Shown: in pieces, positions 41,877 through 44,307 of the stretch
How the letters are laid out: each line of letters begins with the position of its first letter
How positions within the stretch are numbered: the stretch's first letter is position 1
From: a virus
IMG/VR virus record: IMGVR_UViG_3300030060_003087
Span: 1-44,307 of that record
Length of the DNA: 44,307 nucleotides
Strand: one strand, 5' to 3'
Translations under genes and position numbers: made by a program
The notes under the pieces: model-generated
What the model was told of the DNA's origin: nothing
Database searches by the model: none
Seen by the model: the letters and a program-made list of their open reading frames with translations, nothing else

Positions 41877-42151
41877 TGGTTTACATACAAAAATCAAATC
41901 CATTTAAAAAACAAAAAGGTGGTGGTACAACTAAAACTTGTTTACCAGCAGCTAAGATACGTGGCTTAAGTAAAGAAAAAAGACAACAGCTTGTTGACTC
42001 TAAACGAGCAGCTGGTGCTCAAGGTAAATATAAAAGATCATCTAAAACAAATGTTAAAGGCGCTCGTAAAAAAGGTGCTACACTAAGAGACTGGTTTCAA
42101 AAAGAAGACTGGAGAAGAGTAGATGATCCGTCAAAAAAATGTGGTGAATAA
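41876..42151 (+). CDS. Small basic protein with MVYIQK leader
   Basis: A 91-residue Lys/Arg-rich protein starting MVYIQKSNPFKKQKGGG, the second of three proteins with this leader. Residues 22-50 (CLPAAKIRGLSKEKRQQLVDSKRAAGAQGKY in outline) form a helix; TLRDWFQKEDWRRVDDPSKKCGE is the end. Similar small proteins occur in phages and giant viruses as I recall. Two cysteines (residues 22 and 89) may pair or bind metal. It is flanked by TAATG overlaps on both sides. Nucleic-acid binding is inferred from charge. Confidence 0.55.
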   Translation: MVYIQKSNPFKKQKGGGTTKTCLPAAKIRGLSKEKRQQLVDSKRAAGAQGKYKRSSKTNVKGARKKGATLRDWFQKEDWRRVDDPSKKCGE

Positions 42152-42468
42152 TGGCTTACATACAATCAAATAATCCTTTTAAAAAAGCAGATGTTCGTAG
42201 AACTATAGGTAGAGGTAAAAACTTTAATCCTGTTTCTAAAGACAAGGGCGCTACTGGTGGAGCTGCAGGTGGAGGTATTACTCAAAAGGGGGTTGATGAA
42301 TATAAGCGTAACAACCCAGGTAGTAAATTGCAGACCGCTGTCACTACTCCACCGTCAAAATTAAAACCGGGGAGTAAGAAGGCTAAACGAAGAAAATCAT
42401 TTTGCGCTAGATCAAGAAGTTGGACTAGCGAAAGAGGTAAGGCCGCTAGACGTAGATGGAATTGTTAA
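42151..42468 (+). CDS. Small basic protein with MAYIQ leader and DUF6321-like tail
   Basis: A 105-residue protein starting MAYIQSNNPFKKADVRR, the third with this leader. From about residue 41 the sequence GITQKGVDEYKRNNPGSKL, then PSKLKPGSKKAKRRKSFCARSRSW, and the final GKAARRRWNC agree with what I remember as DUF6321, a small Arg/Lys-rich phage domain. Positive charge and the two cysteines near the C-terminus suggest binding of DNA or another acidic partner. It starts in a TAATG overlap and is followed by a short gap before the next leader protein. Confidence 0.55.
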   Translation: MAYIQSNNPFKKADVRRTIGRGKNFNPVSKDKGATGGAAGGGITQKGVDEYKRNNPGSKLQTAVTTPPSKLKPGSKKAKRRKSFCARSRSWTSERGKAARRRWNC

Positions 42469-42487
42469 ATATAAAACATAGGATAAT

Positions 42488-42850
42488 ATGGCATTTAAAA
42501 TGAAAGGTTGGAGTCCTTATACGAAGGGTAAAACAAGTAAAAGATTAGATAAAGCTCAATCAGTATTGTCAGCAGCTGGAATGGTACCTGGTGTGGGTAA
42601 TGTGGCTGATTTAGCTAATACAGCTATATCTGGCGCTAGAGCTATAGGCGCTAAGATTAAAGGTGATAAGAAAGCGGCTAAACGACATGCAGTAAATGCC
42701 GCACTAAATGCTGGTGCTATGATACCAGTGGTTGGGCAAACTATAGGTACAGTAAAACAAGGTGTTGAAGCAAGTAGGAAGTTGAAAAATATTAAAAATA
42801 AAAATATCGCTAAAAAAAGAACTAAAAAGCAAAGTAAAAATATTGGATAA
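42488..42850 (+). CDS. MAFKMKG-leader protein with a hydrophobic hairpin
   Basis: A 120-residue protein starting MAFKMKGWSPYTKGKTSK, the fourth of that leader group. Residues about 26-58 (VLSAAGMVPGVGNVADLANTAISGARAIGA) and 73-95 (LNAGAMIPVVGQTIGTVKQGV) are two hydrophobic Gly/Ala segments separated by a charged turn (KIKGDKKAAKRHAVN), the hairpin seen in many toxin translocation or pre-toxin domains. The end is Lys-rich. It could insert into membranes; it could also be a simple helical packing motif. It is the last gene of the plus-strand block, directly before the bidirectional terminator. Confidence 0.55.
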   Translation: MAFKMKGWSPYTKGKTSKRLDKAQSVLSAAGMVPGVGNVADLANTAISGARAIGAKIKGDKKAAKRHAVNAALNAGAMIPVVGQTIGTVKQGVEASRKLKNIKNKNIAKKRTKKQSKNIG

Positions 42851-42852
42851 AA

Positions 42853-42880
42853 AAAGGGGCTAAAAAGCCCCTTTATTATT
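42853..42880. terminator. Bidirectional Rho-independent terminator
   Basis: Perfect stem AAAGGGGC (42853-42860) / GCCCCTTT (42867-42874) with a 6-base loop TAAAAA. An A-run on the left and T-rich sequence on the right allow use from both strands, as fits the convergent genes ending at 42850 (plus) and 42896 (minus). Confidence 0.88.
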
Positions 42881-42899
42881 TTAAGTATATTGTACTTAA
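42881..42899. repeat. Short inverted repeat at the end of the minus-strand gene
   Basis: TTAAGTA (42881-42887) and TACTTAA (42893-42899) are a perfect 7-bp inverted repeat with the 5-base spacer TATTG. It overlaps the stop codon of the minus-strand gene at 42896 and lies beside the strong terminator. It may support termination or message stability. Confidence 0.45.
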
Positions 42900-43075
42900 G
42901 AGTTTTTAATTGTTTGCACCTCTTGTCTAACATTTTGAGCAACAGTCTTTATGTTCTGCATATGTTTTCTAACTCTAGTTCCAGCAGATTTATTTCCTGT
43001 ATTAAATTTCATAGCTTCATTTTCTGCGCTATGCATTTCTTCTCTCATTGTACTCATTAATTCTTCTAAACTCAT
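42896..43075 (-). CDS. Histone Hc1-like DNA-binding protein
   Basis: A 59-residue protein if started at the ATG at 43075 (MSLEELMSTMREEMHSAENEA); a longer version from 43123 would overlap the end of the reductase gene and add a Leu/Phe-rich N-terminus, so 43075 is preferred. The core FNTGNKSAGTRVRKHMQNIKTVAQNVRQEV matches the GNKAAGTRARK pattern of small Bacteroidota histone-H1/Hc1-like proteins. Such proteins bind DNA through one helix and may compact it. It lies 19 bases after the reductase stop on the same strand, so they are likely co-transcribed. Length fits the family. Confidence 0.7.
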   Translation of the reverse strand: MSLEELMSTMREEMHSAENEAMKFNTGNKSAGTRVRKHMQNIKTVAQNVRQEVQTIKNS

Positions 43076-43094
43076 ATTTTTAAATTTTATTAAA

Positions 43095-43565
43095 TTAAAC
43101 AACTTCACATGATCCACCAGCACAAGCTAACTCGCCTGATAAATCTGTGTTATCCTCAGCTTCAATAACTTTTGTTAAATCAACGTCAGATAATACTTTA
43201 GACATTTTATTATATTTTGCTTCGTCAATGTCTTCAAACGGAGCTTGTGTATATGTACCACCATCATATGGTAATACAGATAACCCATTGTAATATTCTC
43301 TATTCTCCCACATCCAATCACCTGCTTTCTTCCATTCGTTTTCTTTTAAAGATATAGTTGCTGACACGTTATGTGTATTACTACCTCGTCTATGACCAGG
43401 TCGTATCCACTCTTGTGCAACACGTTTAACCCTTTCAAGAGTATCAAATGGTGATTCAGTTCTAAGTATTGAACCATCAGGTGCTTTTTGTGGTATGGAA
43501 ATAACAGCAGTATCGTGAGGTCTGAAGTATTCATCTTCAATTAATTCAGTGTGATGAATTAATCC
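43095..43565 (-). CDS. nrdJ: Class II ribonucleotide reductase, C-terminal fragment (out of frame)
   Basis: An open frame without its own start runs from 43565 to TAA at 43095-43097. It reads HTELIEDEYFRPHDTAVIS, then PDGSILRTESPFDTLERVKRV, PGHRRGSNTHNVSATISLKE, NGLSVLPYDGGTYTQAPFEDI and the end GELACAGGSCEVV. These are consecutive conserved parts of the C-terminal third of adenosylcobalamin-dependent ribonucleotide reductase; C-A-G-G-S-C is the tail cysteine pair that re-reduces the active site. In the first codons the frame differs by one base from the upstream fragment, and about 45-60 codons expected between them, with the phosphate-binding P-x-G-T loop, are missing. Expressed alone it would be inactive. 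Confidence 0.75.
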   Translation of the reverse strand, partial: GLIHHTELIEDEYFRPHDTAVISIPQKAPDGSILRTESPFDTLERVKRVAQEWIRPGHRRGSNTHNVSATISLKENEWKKAGDWMWENREYYNGLSVLPYDGGTYTQAPFEDIDEAKYNKMSKVLSDVDLTKVIEAEDNTDLSGELACAGGSCEVV

Positions 43566-44307
43566 TTATTAGTTTCGCTACTCGTGCGTTTTCTTTTGTC
43601 ACGATATTTGCAGCGGCCTTCATATCCATTTGGAGCACAGCGGCACTCCCTATTCCTGTCATTGACACACCTATAAGAGCGTCTTTCTCTGTTGTCTCTT
43701 TCCATATTTCTCTAAGATAGTGGAAGTCAGTATATCCAGCTTGCAGTGTTCCAATAAACGCCGCGGCTTTAACTCTATTATTTAAATCATCTTGATCTTT
43801 AATATTAGATACATTAACTTCACAAAGGTTACAGAACTGAAAAGGCCTAAGCGCTATCTCACAGCAAGGGTTTGTACCCCAATCTTTGTCATTGTTAAGA
43901 TATATGCCAGGCTCTCCAGCTCCTGATAATTCAACTCGTTTCCACAAGTCCATAAAAAACTCTTTAGTTATTTTATGTCTCATTAAAACAGCTGAGTTGT
44001 TTGATCTACCTCTTTGTGGATTAGTTTCCCACCAATTACCAGATTTACAAGATATCATGTCGTCGTCAGTAGCGGTAAACAAACTGATTAATGCAGCTCG
44101 TCTAATACCACCAGCTAATACAGCGTCGGCTATGTGACATATGATATCATGTACTTCTAGTGATGTAAGTGTTGAACCATCTTCCTTTGCTTCTAAAATA
44201 CCTTCAACTTTTATTAAACATTCTTTCAAAGGCTGTGGACCAGGTGCTTTACCACCTGATGTCACTAGCCTAGCACCTTTAGGTCTAATGTCAGTATAAT
44301 CAAACAC
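43546..44307 (-). CDS. nrdJ: Class II ribonucleotide reductase, central fragment, 5' end outside the window
   Basis: The frame enters at the right window edge and ends at TGA 43546-43548, giving 253 residues. It contains FDYTDIRPKGARLVTSGGKAPGPQPL, LAGGIRRAALISLF and GTNPCCEIALRPFQFCNLCEV; N-P-C-C-E holds the Asn, thiyl-radical Cys and Glu of the active site. It converts nucleotides to deoxynucleotides using adenosylcobalamin, a usual phage gene for supplying DNA precursors. The frame stops directly after KLIRINSSH, where the family continues RTTxVKPxGTTS. The missing part and changed frame suggest a deletion or an assembly error. Minus strand, opposite to all structural genes. Confidence 0.85.
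   Translation of the reverse strand: MFDYTDIRPKGARLVTSGGKAPGPQPLKECLIKVEGILEAKEDGSTLTSLEVHDIICHIADAVLAGGIRRAALISLFTATDDDMISCKSGNWWETNPQRGRSNNSAVLMRHKITKEFFMDLWKRVELSGAGEPGIYLNNDKDWGTNPCCEIALRPFQFCNLCEVNVSNIKDQDDLNNRVKAAAFIGTLQAGYTDFHYLREIWKETTEKDALIGVSMTGIGSAAVLQMDMKAAANIVTKENARVAKLIRINSSH

Noticed and set aside
42556-42942. Minus-strand open frame of 128 codons
   Set aside because: Crosses the bidirectional terminator and is antisense to the last leader protein.
43346-43540. Separate minus-strand ORF of 64 codons
   Set aside because: It reads a third frame through the reductase; the conserved reductase residues are in the other frame (43095-43565).
43540-43570. Programmed frameshift in the reductase
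   Set aside because: No slippery heptamer or downstream structure was seen, and a large conserved part is missing, which a frameshift cannot restore.
1-44307. tRNA genes, CRISPR arrays, insertion sequences, attachment sites, integrase
   Set aside because: Read for cloverleaf arms, regular repeats, transposase motifs and tyrosine/serine recombinases; none could be supported.

Overview
The window is a stretch of a tailed-phage genome (most likely a short-tailed, podovirus-type virion) whose host is probably a marine member of the Bacteroidota, near Flavobacteriia. Seen in sequence: strong A+T bias; almost no Shine-Dalgarno sequences, with genes instead starting after A/T-rich runs such as TTAATTATG or ATAAAATG; many TAATG or ATGA stop/start overlaps; two exported proteins whose signal peptides end in TAQ or NAQ; and one of these carrying a C-terminus like a type IX secretion sorting domain. 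The last three features are typical of Bacteroidota. No integrase, repressor, tRNA or CRISPR array was seen. No gene-free gap exceeds about 120 bases.

Layout. (1) 1-329: the last codons of a GroEL-like chaperonin overlap a GroES-like co-chaperonin gene. (2) 450-4621: small genes, including a MarR-like winged-helix protein, a 3TM-type holin candidate, two paralogous small proteins, a probable double-GroES-fold protein and a putative small terminase. (3) 4618-12830: packaging and head genes (large terminase, portal, scaffold, major capsid, head-associated protein), with intrinsic terminators after the capsid gene and at the end of the block. (4) 12949-34269: connector, tail and ejection genes. 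These include a 2218-residue tail-hub protein and a 2815-residue polyvalent ejection-type protein holding a glycine-rich segment, an HExxH metalloprotease motif, a HAD phosphatase interrupted by a P-loop kinase, a membrane-active C-terminal region and two zinc knuckles. (5) 34308-36397: tiny Cys-rich ORFs, fibre genes and a DUF5675-like lysis candidate. (6) 36394-42850: an unusual accessory block. It encodes an outer-membrane-type barrel, a secreted acidic repeat protein with a T9SS-like tail, a coiled-coil membrane protein, a thioredoxin fold without its cysteines, a PAP2 phosphatase and a series of small Lys/Arg-rich proteins that share two N-terminal leader peptides. (7) 42853-44307: a bidirectional terminator, then on the minus strand a histone-Hc1-like protein and an adenosylcobalamin-type (class II) ribonucleotide reductase whose frame is broken by an apparent internal deletion.

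How it fits together: the chaperonins probably fold virion proteins; the central block builds and packages the particle and supplies ejected proteins; the right-hand block appears to alter the host envelope and possibly to bind DNA; the minus-strand genes belong to nucleotide metabolism and DNA handling. A 20-bp repeat upstream of two late operons is a candidate phage promoter or operator. The best candidates for undescribed biology are the accessory block at 36.4-42.9 kb and the nested kinase-in-phosphatase of the giant ejection-type protein. All functional calls rest on motif reading without database searches.
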